Shown: piece by piece, positions 1-9,601 of the stretch
Layout of the letters: each line of letters opens with the position of its first letter
Numbering within the stretch: position 1 is the stretch's first letter
Assembly (NCBI GenBank): GCA_014898425.1
Contig: RCSZ01000004.1
Location: 2,666,001 to 2,730,000, forward strand
DNA: 64,000 nt
Direction: 5' to 3'
Source: Botryotinia globosa
Lineage: Eukaryota > Ascomycota > Leotiomycetes > Helotiales > Sclerotiniaceae
Program-made: the position numbers and the translations under genes
The notes under the pieces: model-generated
What the model saw: only the letters and a program-made list of their open reading frames with translations
Told to the model about the DNA's origin: nothing
Databases searched by the model: none

Positions 1-1381
1 GCACACCTACTTCGGATTTGGCACAAGCGGTGTGACTTATGGTACCTTGAACGCGTTGATGACTATTGGAACGATTTGTGGCGCTCCATTCATGGCATTT
101 GCTGATATTATCGGACGACGGGGCATCAATTTCGCAGGAAATTTTATTGTTCTAGTAGCATCTCTTCTGCAAGCTTTTTCGGTAAACATGCCAATGTTTA
201 TGGCCGGCCGTTTCTTTTTGGGATTTGGCTCAGCACTCATGTCCAGTCCCCAGTACGTCGCTGAAGTAGCCCCAACACATCTCAGAGGTCGACTTGTTGG
301 TATATTTGGAGCTTGCTTTCAAGTTGGAAGCTTGTGTATGAACGCCGGACTAATAGGATTAGCTCACATTGAATCAGACTGGTGCTGGAGAATTCCTCTG
401 GTTCTGGAAGGATTATTTCCATTGATTGTGTGCTTATTCATCTACCCCTTAACACCGGAATCACCACGTTATCTCATCATGAGAGGACAAATGGAAAAGG
501 CCAAGAAGGTTATCGCCAAGATGCACACCACAGAAGGCAACAATGTGGATCATCCTTTGGTCACTATTGTTGCAAATCAGATTGAAGAATCCTTGCAGAA
601 CGAGAGACAAAGTAATCATGCTTGGTGGGACTACCGTGTGCTATTCCATGGTAGACCAGCACAGTATAGAGTTTTTGTTCTAGTGCTGTACTCAATCTTT
701 CAACAGTGGAACGGCGGCGGCATCATTGGGCAGTATCTTGTACCCGCTCTAGACACCGTCGGAATTACCGGAACCACCGAGCAGCTGGGCATGAACTTCG
801 GACTAAATGCGACTTATTTGGTGTTTACTCTTTGTGGTTCCTTTATAGTTGACAGATTCCGAAGAAGGACTTTAATTTTTGCCGGATTGATCAGTTTCAT
901 TCTCCTACAAACAGCCGCCACAATAACCTCCTGGCAATACACATTGAACGAGAGCAAAGTGGATGCTGGACTCGTTGTGACCTGGCTTTTCTTGTTCCAG
1001 ACTTGCTCCTCTTTGCTAATTGCAACAATGCATAATCTTTACCCTGTTGAAGTCTTATCACTTGATATGAGAGCGAAAGGTATGGGCTTGTATGCTCTCG
1101 TACAAGGTGCAGCTGGAACAGTTCAGAATTACGGCATCTCGGTTGGAATTCAGAAAATTGGATACAAGATTTGGGTCGTGTATGTTGGGTATAATCTCAT
1201 ACAACTGGTCCTCTCATATTTCGTATTCCCAGAGACCTCTGAATTGACTTTGGAGGAGATTGATACTGTGTTTGAGACACCGGGCGTCAGACCAGTGAAG
1301 ATGTCCCTTGATATCCAGAAGGCGAAGAGAGAGAAAGAAAGGCTCGAGGCTGAAGGATTATCCAGTGGTGTTCGGTATTGA
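1..1381 (+). CDS. MFS sugar/lactose-permease-type transporter, 5' truncated by window
   Basis: About 459 residues are visible; the reading frame is already open at base 2, so the N-terminus lies outside the window. The product is a plasma-membrane major facilitator of the sugar porter family, probably proton-coupled hexose or disaccharide uptake. Visible family signatures are the loop motif ending IIGRRG after helix 2, GRFFLGFG in the next segment, the PESPRYL motif before the central cytoplasmic loop, an FQQWNGGG helix-7 segment, and the terminal PETSELTLEEID, which matches the family's PETKG-type ending. The rest is alternating hydrophobic helices. No frameshift or stop is present. It converges on the UstYa-like gene downstream, so it could be the transporter of that locus, but sugar porters are very common in fungi and the substrate cannot be read from sequence. 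Confidence 0.9.
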   Translation, partial: HTYFGFGTSGVTYGTLNALMTIGTICGAPFMAFADIIGRRGINFAGNFIVLVASLLQAFSVNMPMFMAGRFFLGFGSALMSSPQYVAEVAPTHLRGRLVGIFGACFQVGSLCMNAGLIGLAHIESDWCWRIPLVLEGLFPLIVCLFIYPLTPESPRYLIMRGQMEKAKKVIAKMHTTEGNNVDHPLVTIVANQIEESLQNERQSNHAWWDYRVLFHGRPAQYRVFVLVLYSIFQQWNGGGIIGQYLVPALDTVGITGTTEQLGMNFGLNATYLVFTLCGSFIVDRFRRRTLIFAGLISFILLQTAATITSWQYTLNESKVDAGLVVTWLFLFQTCSSLLIATMHNLYPVEVLSLDMRAKGMGLYALVQGAAGTVQNYGISVGIQKIGYKIWVVYVGYNLIQLVLSYFVFPETSELTLEEIDTVFETPGVRPVKMSLDIQKAKREKERLEAEGLSSGVRY

Positions 1382-1966
1382 GAGAAGGCGACATAAGGAG
1401 GATGCCATGATGGTTTGTCTGAAGAGCGTCGGTTTTAGGTATTTTTTTAAAGATAAACGTGAATTCCATTCATTAATTTTCCACGGGAAAGATTGTTTTC
1501 CATATTTCTGATTGAGATTGATCAATGACACATAGATTACATGAGAACCAGTAGATGTTCAGTTATGAGAATTATATGCTTTTGAATGGATGTCATGATG
1601 ATTTGTGAGCGTTCTATTGCGAGTATTGATTTTCTAATATGCAAACGAGCGGGAAGACTTGGCATTTTGATGTTCCGCTGACTAACCTTTGATCTAAATT
1701 GATCAGGAAACTCGGTCATCACAACAAATGCCAAAACTTTCCACGCCCAACCAGAATTATTTTGAACAATTCAGACACCTTCTGTAAATTGGCATTCTTA
1801 ATACAACTGACTTGAGAGCCCGAGAATGAATATTCCAAATACCATACCCCTAATCTTAACCTCTCCGTTCCGGACAGCATGCAAGCACTTGCGGCACAGT
1901 AACCTTATGTCCAACATCTGAAATCTTCTACAAACGAAACCGCGCCCCTGGATCTGACGTTGGAGC
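1382..1966. other. Intergenic, convergent 3' ends
   Basis: This lies between the 3' ends of the MFS transporter and the UstYa-like gene. It holds only the two presumed 3' UTRs. I see no gene, repeat or RNA in it. Confidence 0.5.
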
Positions 1967-2946
1967 TCATGGATGTGTCGAATACACAGCCTCCCTTCCC
2001 ACTGGTTGCTGGAAAAAGTCGACCGGTACGTCCGCGGGCATTTGTCGCTGCTCAGCCCAATTTCTCACAGCATCGAAATCTCGACACTTATGTTTTGTAT
2101 TGAAATCCTGGTACGCCTCTAAGGCTTCTGGACGAACCCAGATTTTACCCATAACGCCAATGTCCACTGTACACATCAGTTGCTGACGAAGAACATCAAG
2201 GCAATGAGCTATCGAAGTGGCAAAGATTAGCATTTCTTTAGGTTCTTTCCACACGGTTAACTTACAGACGTGGAGCTTTAATATTGGAATGTCATTCTCG
2301 AAAGCGCCTTCTCCTTTTTTTTGATAATAGTCATAGTTATACCACAAGCCTTGTCGAAGTAGATTCAAACAATGAAGATGGGTCAAACCTTCAACATTAG
2401 CTGGGTAGCCGCCACCATATTTCTCACTGATTGTTACATGATCAGTAGTGATTCCGGAACTCGCTGCCAATGTTGTAGGAACGACGATGTCACGATAGTT
2501 AATTCCCAAATCATTCCAGGCCGCATCAACTTCCTGACCTGCATCTTGGCGATACTGATTGGATTGTGGAAGTGACCCATTAAAACTCATCGTTGCATAC
2601 GAAAGGCTCAGGTCTTCGAGGACTGGGGCTGTGATAGCATTGTTAGCGATTGCTTCCTCCTGCAAACAATCATACAGAACGGGAACTTACAATATTGTGA
2701 AATATAACCCGTGCATTGTCTTTCAGTACTGCGACTCCAACGTCCACCAACCCAGAAGCCGATTAAGCAGATACTAATGAAAAAGATGAAGAAGACTAGA
2801 ACTAGGAGAATCTGCGAGCAAAGACTTTCCTCGTCTTCTTCTTGCCTTCTATATTTGGGTTCTAGAAGTGGTGTTCGACTTGTTGGTCCCGCTTGGCGAG
2901 GAATCTCTTCGAAAACATAAATTTTATCCGTGAGTCTGGTTCTCAT
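1967..2946 (-). CDS. UstYa-like oxidase (DUF3328 family), three exons
   Basis: Predicted exons 2946-2709, 2652-2266 and 2208-1967 join in frame to about 288 residues. The second intron (57 bp, GTAAGT) is clear because it restores the family motif; the first is less certain. A single membrane helix (ILLVLVFFIFFISICL, near residues 45-62) follows a short basic cytoplasmic head, the usual type II topology. The two family motifs are LTHLHCLNLLRQ followed by a YNYDYY block, and after the intron HVSHCLDVLRQQLMC. The second is a complete HxxHC. The first reads THLHC, so the usual first histidine is threonine, which may affect metal binding. UstYa-type enzymes catalyse oxidative cyclisation of ribosomally made peptides (ustiloxin, asperipin) or other oxidations in fungal clusters. 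A small Tyr-rich secreted peptide and an FAD-oxidase relic are next to it. The exact reaction is unknown. Confidence 0.88.
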
Positions 2947-4191
2947 TTTGAAGTTTGATTATCAACTTTTTGTAAAGGAGAATATTTGCTTCCGAGAAGT
3001 TAAAAGTATGTAATGTTTGGTATTAGGATGGTTCCGAGGATAACGACATCTTGGGACTTCAGAATGATCGATGATATTTCTCGACGATTATTGATCTGCA
3101 TCAGTGTAGGGTTTATGTCTGAGATAATGTGGTTGAATCTATCGTGAAGTAATGATCTGTAGTCTGTATTGGTCTGTCCCGCCGCTTGATTTGGCGACAA
3201 TTTCTCTCCAAAACAATGTCTTCAGAAGTATGAAACATTTGTACAACTCAAGTAAGCCATTATATCGAACACTGGGACTGTAGTTCTTTTTATATAATCG
3301 TCGTTATTACATGTTTGAAGGAGTATTTTGTTTGCTCATTATATCTCTTTAATCACAATATGTCGAACTTGCAATTTCAACTTCATCTTCATCCATTTGC
3401 TCTTCAATAAATACTGGAGATGCGTTATCTTGGGGTGGTATTCTTAAAGCCAATATTTATGTTTGTATCACGACGCCGGCGATATGCTTACTTTGTAACT
3501 ATCTTGTGCCCTCAGAATGCCAATTCTGTGTCACGGTGCTACGTCGGATTTAAGTGCCACTTCGTATTATGGAACATGGCCTTACACAATGCTTGTGTGA
3601 TGGTGTTTCTGAAGGCTATCAAAAACCAAGATATGTTCTGATAGATTTTCCTGTCAAGACATGGAAGTACCTCAAATGCCAGATGCTTTTGCTTAGACTC
3701 GTACATGTGGGATACTCGATCAATAAATTGTTCCAAAATCTCTTTGTTTTGCGTATTACCGCGGACGATAGCTAGCTAAGGGTCGTATCCATTGATATTC
3801 ATTTCAATATCCATCACTATTATTGTATTCTAAATGAAATTATATCATTTTCCAATCCATATACGATTATACATGAACAAATTTTCCCGAAATAACATCT
3901 AACTCTCATCAATTAGCCAATACAACTGTATCTCATCGGTAGTCACATAACTTCCTCAAATCTCCCTTCCCGTTATGTACGATGAAACGAACTTCATTAC
4001 CAGCATACTAGTTCTGGTTTCTATCGTCTGCATGATCATCATAATCCTCTTTCTCTGGGTCTATATATGTTCTCGTCAAGTTCCATCTCTTTCATCCTTC
4101 CCATCTCATCATTCCCATCCGATCCTTCTCCACCCACCTTCACGTCCAAACTTCCATACTTACTCTCTCGAATCCCCAGTATACTCATATC
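2947..4191. promoter_or_regulatory. Divergent intergenic region with TATA-like and pyrimidine-rich leader
   Basis: This is the shared upstream region of the minus-strand UstYa-like gene and the plus-strand small peptide. On the plus strand, TATATA at 4062-4067 is followed by a C/T-rich tract at about 4080-4145 and then ATG at 4192, a layout common for highly expressed fungal genes. An overlapping 77-codon frame at 3975-4208 has one hydrophobic segment but runs through this TATA and leader, so I treat it as non-coding. Confidence 0.4.
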
Positions 4192-4437
4192 ATGAGGTTA
4201 CTTCCTGAATTTGCGTTGGCGGTGGCCATGGCTACTGGCGTGATAGCCGGTGCTTTAGATGCTAGTGCAAGTGGTACTGGGACTTTGACCACGACCTCGA
4301 GCGCAACGTCCTCAAGTGCTAGTACGGCGACTGTCGCAACATCCACGACGGCTAATCCTTACGGTGCGTATGGAGAATATGGCAATTATGGAGTGTATGG
4401 AAGTTACCAAGGTTATAAGAAGAGAGCGATGAAGTAG
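4192..4437 (+). CDS. Small secreted Tyr/Gly-repeat peptide with Lys-Lys-Arg end, candidate RiPP precursor
   Basis: This 81-residue frame starts with a signal peptide (MRLLPEFALAVAMATGVIAG), continues with a Ser/Thr/Ala-rich spacer (residues 24-53) and ends with a periodic block near residues 56-74: YGAYGEYGNYGVYGSYQGY, directly followed by KKR and the tail AMK. The KKR is a Kex2-type cleavage site. Precursors of fungal dikaritin RiPPs have the same order (signal peptide, then Tyr-containing core next to Kex2 sites) and are modified by UstYa-family oxidases, one of which lies 1.2 kb upstream on the other strand. Unlike ustiloxin precursors there is one Tyr/Gly block instead of many separated cores. 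A good intron (4455-4501, donor GTGAGT, branch-like CTAAC, 47 bp) starts 18 bases after the stop, so the transcript may be spliced in its 3' UTR. A structural cell-wall or surface peptide is the main alternative. Confidence 0.6.
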   Translation: MRLLPEFALAVAMATGVIAGALDASASGTGTLTTTSSATSSSASTATVATSTTANPYGAYGEYGNYGVYGSYQGYKKRAMK

Positions 4438-5092
4438 TACTATTGATGTAAAAGGTGAGTTATTGCCGAGGAGTCTTTCGATTTGAGACTAACTCATGTA
4501 GTAAGATCGCTCCGAGTCTGAAACTGTCGTCTTTCTGCGAGGGGTCTTTTCTGTTCGGAGGTGTATTTTCATTTGGGGGTGGGTGTCTTGTTGGGTGGCT
4601 CGGGTGTTTGAATTCATTCTGGGGGAGTGATTTGCTTGAATGTCATTCAGTTTCTGTATTGTCACAACTCAGTAACAAATTCTAAGAATCTGTGGACATG
4701 AGGTTAAATGTAACCTTTACTTTTTGCCCACAACGGCCACTCACTGTCAAGTTTTCATTGTAGCTGAATGGTAATTGCGAGAGAAGAATAGGGAATATAT
4801 TCTAAATTCAGTAATATTGACACTTGCGTAAGATTGCCAAGCTGAATCCTTTCAGTGCGAGAAGAGTCGCACGAGACAAAACCAGTAGAACAATACCCAA
4901 CTTATTTTGAGCACTCGCTTTTCTGGGGCATTTACCAAATGTCAGGTGAGAGAGGTATTGCTGCTCTTTTAAACAGGTGTAGCAGGATCGCGTTTATATT
5001 CACCGGCATCATTCTGCACCGAGTGTCTATAAACTAATAATACCCAGAAACCCTCATCCCACTTATTAATTCCACTCTGCCTTCCAGAATTT
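4438..5092. other. 3' region of small peptide gene
   Basis: This contains the likely 3' UTR intron 4455-4501 of the small peptide transcript. Nothing else is recognised up to the FAD-oxidase relic. Confidence 0.4.
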
Positions 5093-5820
5093 CTAAGCTT
5101 TAGAAATCTTAAATCTTCCTTCACATAAGGTCTGAAATACACCTTTGGGGTCATAAGTTTCACCAATTTCTCTTAATTTCTTCAATGCCTCCACCCCATA
5201 CCCTCTCAATGGATTCTGCCAACCTGCCGCATAATTCAAATATTTGAACTCACTGCCTACACCCCTTTCCCTTGTAGCTTCATCGATATCTAAAATCAAT
5301 TTCTTCGCGGCCATCGTTATTTCTTCGATGTCTTCAATATTCTCCCAATTGTAAGAAAGGAGAAATAAAGTAAGATGACCTGATGAAGATGAAAGGCCAA
5401 GAGAGTTGACTTCCTCGGATTGATTCATTGAAGTAATGGGAAGGGGTATGATTAGAAAATGATGTCTAGCCGGGTTACCCACATTTGAAAAGTGGAATAT
5501 AACCATATGTTTGTTGTTGGCATGCAGTTGGAAATAATTTCTGAATGTGAGAACGCAATGCTGATCCGGAACGAACGCTGCTGTTGGCACGAGATCATAC
5601 CAGAGACAGAAGACTTTTGAATCTATACAGAGAAAGGTCATTTAGTATACGTCAATATGAAACGAAATTTGAACGGAGAAGGATGACGACATTTTGCTAG
5701 GCTCTGTCTGTATGTTGAGAATTACGGACTTCCTCGAAACTGTATCCATTTGTCTAGAGCCAACGCCACAAGTTGGGAGATGTAAGATGTGGCTGTAACC
5801 TGAACCACATTGTCGGAACT
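5093..5820 (-). pseudogene. FAD-linked oxidoreductase (berberine-bridge type) relic, C-terminal part
   Basis: The frame at 5641-5093 matches the substrate and BBE end of fungal FAD-linked oxidoreductases: NSLGLSSSSGHLTLFLLS, then YLNYAAGWQNPLRGYG and ETYDPKGVFQ. In the family these come just before the C-terminus, so only about the last third is intact. Upstream in the same frame, after an in-frame TAA at 5644-5642, is the piece NIQTEPSKMSSSFSVQ, resembling the end of the FAD domain. Still further upstream, in a different frame, DNVVQVTATSYISQLVAL (about 5811-5758) resembles the DNVV...V.ADG segment. The flavin-binding Gly-rich and His residues are not found. The gene therefore has a frameshift, a stop and a missing 5' half. 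Such oxidases occur in RiPP and other secondary-metabolite clusters, so this fits a decayed cluster member. Confidence 0.75.
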
Positions 5821-8472
5821 TGGAACTATTAAATCGACATGGAGTAGTTCGAACCATCGTTACGCTTCTCATGAAAAGTGACACTGCTGGACTGTATTCA
5901 CTCGAGCTTGCCGACAGTGTGGACGAAATTTAGCGCTATTCCTTCCGAAGATGCAATTCTTATGTGTACTCCCGTCTGTCGAAGGGCCACAATAGAATGA
6001 ACACAACGAAGAGCGTATTTATACTCGATAATGAGCACCGGGCGAAGTTATTGACAGTGGTAACGAAAAATGAGAGCGATGCAGTAGGAAACAATGTGGC
6101 TGGCCCCTTTTACGGGTGGTGATATTTTAGAATACTTAGATCGCGACTGGCTGTTACTCTAGCCCAGATATAATTTGCACTGAGAGTTGTCATTCTTAGA
6201 GATGAGCTTTGTATATCTTACAAGAAGATGCACCACTAGCATGACAGGCTAGATCAGGCTAGATCAGGCTAGATCAGGCTTTTAACAGGAAACCAACCAT
6301 TATTTATGTTTTTACTAGATTCATGAGATTTTATTTTTGTTCCTATACGAAACAAGCTCTTTGTAAAGATTCCCGCCTAGCAACTGGTAAGTCAAAAATT
6401 CGGCCACTATGTCACCGAATCGACCAAACATCGACGATCTGTCGATGAGAGCAATATGGAGCAGGTTTCGAAATTGTGATAAAGCATTCGATGCACTAGC
6501 AATCGCAGTATTATCGGCATTGTTGATCTATCGTGCAATCCCTGATGAATGAAGGACTACAGCCAAGAGAGAGAGGCCTTAAGATTCAACACGGTAACAG
6601 CAATATATCACAGGTTCATTTTTCCGTCGCTCTTTACTCAATGAAGACTTCTCCATATTTGCTTCCGCCAAACATAATCGGAAATAGTCGAAAATTTCGT
6701 TACTATGATCACGTGTACATAATTTTCCCCTGACAGCTCGGAAGTTCGCTCTTGAGTAGCGCGACCAGTGAGCCATCAATCCTTTTCTTCCTGTTACACT
6801 GCAGTCTGCAGCGTCGCGTCACTGTTATCTTTCGATTCAACCACATTCTTCAAAATATTCCATCAACATCTTGTGGAACATCCGCTGATAACCTTCCACA
6901 AACAGGCGGTGAACCTCTAAGTGGTACAAGCTTTCATGCTTGAGTCTCCACCATTTCCCCGGAGCGTGTGATCATAACTTTACTGGGGTTAGAGTAGCAG
7001 TGTGAAGTATCCTAGTGGGTACCCCAGCGAGGCCAGGAAAGAAATTACCGCACAAAATCATCGTTTTCTGCATATACGGAAGAGGTTGGTCGATGGTTTA
7101 ACCGTTGGATAGCCAGTTATGCATGAGGCTCGCGTCCTTTTGGAAGGAGACATCTCCGGCTTACAGAGCTTGGAATTCTCCGATCATGCGTAAGATTTTT
7201 CTCTCCCTCAATATTCCATCTTACGGACGTATTGCAAAATTCAGGATTGCATGCTGATATAGGCTTACTATAGTATGATTAGGGTTCGACACGTCTGATA
7301 CGATAGTTCGTATAGACTAAACCTTAATGGAAGTTTTTAGTGTGTAGGCGACGACGATAGATCGCCATGCATTTGTTTGATGGCCGAAATGAATACGCCT
7401 TTGAACCTTATGTGATTTCCTAGGTATTCGATTTCGATTGTTCAGATATCCAGATTCTCTTACCTTGCATCTCTATTTATTAAGGGGTTTAATATTGATG
7501 TTTTATTTTAGGACGCGTTTGATTGAAACGAAATTCGCTCGAGCGCTTTCTGATATTGAAAATGGTACAGGGTTTTCATCCCAAAGAATTCTTCGGACTC
7601 GCTAATGTATGGCCAAAATCGTTATCAGTTCCTCTTCCTCATTTCCCCAACGTCAGGTCCACAGGACAGTCTTCTCAAAAATTCCACAAACATGGATCTA
7701 GGGTTATGATGTAGCATGTGTATATTGAACAAGGATGATATGGGAGGCTCCACATTTCTGGGTCGAGGAATCAAGCTATCCATGCATCTAAAGTCATTGA
7801 CAACATGCTAAGGGGTGAAGGATTCACTATTCAGAGTTGAAAGCCAGCGGTTGCAGCTTGCCTGTGTAACATCAGGCAAAAGAACACTTGGACGGGATCA
7901 CGCCCTTGGAGCCAATGATAGAAGACAGATATCGAGCGGGTACATGTATATCAATGGATATCCTGTGTTCCCAGACAAGGCAGGCTACCAAAAGGAGTCG
8001 TTGCGGACGAGTTACGGGGATCGTGAGTGGTGCTTTCATCCGTGTGCTCGGTGTCTTATTTTTGGCCTGTGGCAATCTTGGGAGAACTGCCCCCAAACTG
8101 TCCTCAGACCCTGGTTCCGGACTGTGCACAATGTCGCCGTGAACACCTTTCGCTACTATTCCCTAGATTGACCGAAAAGTTTCGAGTACTTTGCAATCAT
8201 ATCTCCTATACTGATGCTTTGAGAGTGACCTTCAGAATGACTATGTTGGCGATCTCAAGCCTTGAGAGCCACAAATCGCACAAAATTATCCTTTCGGATT
8301 TTGCAAATGGAACAAACACGAGATTGAGAGCAGCAACAGCTAATGTCTTTCATTGCTAAAACTATCAAAACTTCCATGGTATCAACCGCTAATTTCACAA
8401 CAATATTTAAACAGAACCAGATCGATGTATTCATAACCATTGATTCATTTATTCATGATTTCATTTCCCATC
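5821..8472. other. Gene-poor region
   Basis: There is no supported gene in about 2.6 kb. Several 60-118 codon frames exist (for example 7815-8171), but they overlap each other on both strands and show no domain, signal peptide or splice-joined extension. The only clear structure is the short tandem repeat listed separately. Confidence 0.4.
6245..6280. repeat. 10-bp tandem repeat, about 3.6 copies
   Basis: The unit AGATCAGGCT is repeated perfectly at 6251-6260, 6261-6270 and 6271-6280, preceded by a partial copy (CAGGCT). No function is apparent. Confidence 0.95.
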
Positions 8473-9601
8473 TCAACATCTTCCAACACCATAGGTCCTA
8501 TGAAAATTACCCCCCTGCGCAGAATATGAATAACCCCATTCCCTCTTTGGCTCTTCTTGCGCCTCGTACCCAGGCTTTTCCTCTCTCACTCTTGACATCA
8601 GCATCTGGTTATTCCATTGCGGCATCTGCCACTCGTACATTCCTGGATCTGGCTTGAAAATATCATCGTAGCTCCCAGGGACCTCCGGCATTGCCCCCAT
8701 GAATGTTTGGAAGGGTTGCGAGCCCCAATTATGTGAAGGTCCCATGTTGTATTCGGTAGGCTCGGGAAGTTGGCGATTGAGAGAAGGGGCTTGAGGTAAA
8801 CCATTTGGAGTGGCAGGCCATGTGGTTTCTTCGTAGAGTCCGTCAAGATCACCGAGTTCAGGCGCTGGAGATTGGCCTGCTGAATGAATGCTGGATTCTG
8901 AGGTTGGCGGTGATGGTATTGATGCAGTCATACCATTCCATGGAACAGGGTGATGTGATTCGAATCTCTGATGGCCTTCAGCTTCCGGATACGATCTTCC
9001 GTTATCCGCCACAATTGCAGATGGCGACCTTGATCTGATAGTGGGTGTGTTCATTGGTGGGGAGAGTAATTGGTGACTGCCGACTTGGTCTTGAGAATCT
9101 GATTGAACGCTGACTTTCATCTTTCTGTCTGCTCTCGTGGTGGTTTGTCTGCGCTTGGTGCCTTCTTGCACATATGATGGTCTTCTTGTGGCAACAATGT
9201 TTCCGTCTGCATCTCTCCAAAGTCTTTTTCTGGTAGCCAATACACCTAGTCCCTCACCACCAGCTTCATCATCCTTTTCCTTGTGACGATTCATATGTCT
9301 GTCTACATGACATGTTAGGAAAAGATTTCTGGGGAGCAAAATAATGTCACCTACCAAGGAGATCTCGACGTCGAAAATGTGCACGGCATCGCAAACAGGT
9401 ATGATTTCCATCCTTGTGATTCAACGCATGACGGTGCAAATGTTCACTCCTTGAAAACGATTTTCCGCACCCCGCGAAACTGCAGCAAAACTTCTTCTTC
9501 CCGATACCTGCACTTGTACTGTCATTCAAACTTTTCGAACTCGATGTTGAGCTTATTGAGGATGTGCGAGAGGATGGTGATGAATTAGTGAGTGAAGACA
9601 T
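8473..9601 (-). CDS. Two-finger C2H2 transcription factor
   Basis: Two exons, 9601-9355 and 9302-8473, separated by a 52-bp intron (9354-9303, donor GTAGGT). The join is strongly supported because it completes the second zinc finger. From the chosen ATG (start MSSLTNSS) the protein has 358 residues. An in-frame upstream start at 9667 would add 22. After a Ser-rich head (residues 2-33), finger 1 uses C40, C45, H58 and H62 (SRSEHLHRH recognition helix) and finger 2 uses C69, C72, H85 and H89 (RRRDLLDRHMNRH). These are Adr1/Msn2-like tandem fingers that typically bind GC- or AG-rich promoter sites. The remaining 265 residues are Pro/Ser/Gln-rich and probably an activation region; the fungal-specific regulatory domain often seen after such fingers is not present. 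The target genes are unknown. Confidence 0.88.

Noticed and set aside
3975..4208. 77-codon frame with one hydrophobic segment
   Set aside because: It overlaps the TATA-like element, the pyrimidine leader and the start of the better-supported small peptide gene.
7815..8171. 118-codon frame and overlapping frames on both strands
   Set aside because: No recognisable domain, signal peptide or splice-linked exon; competing frames of similar length cover the same DNA.
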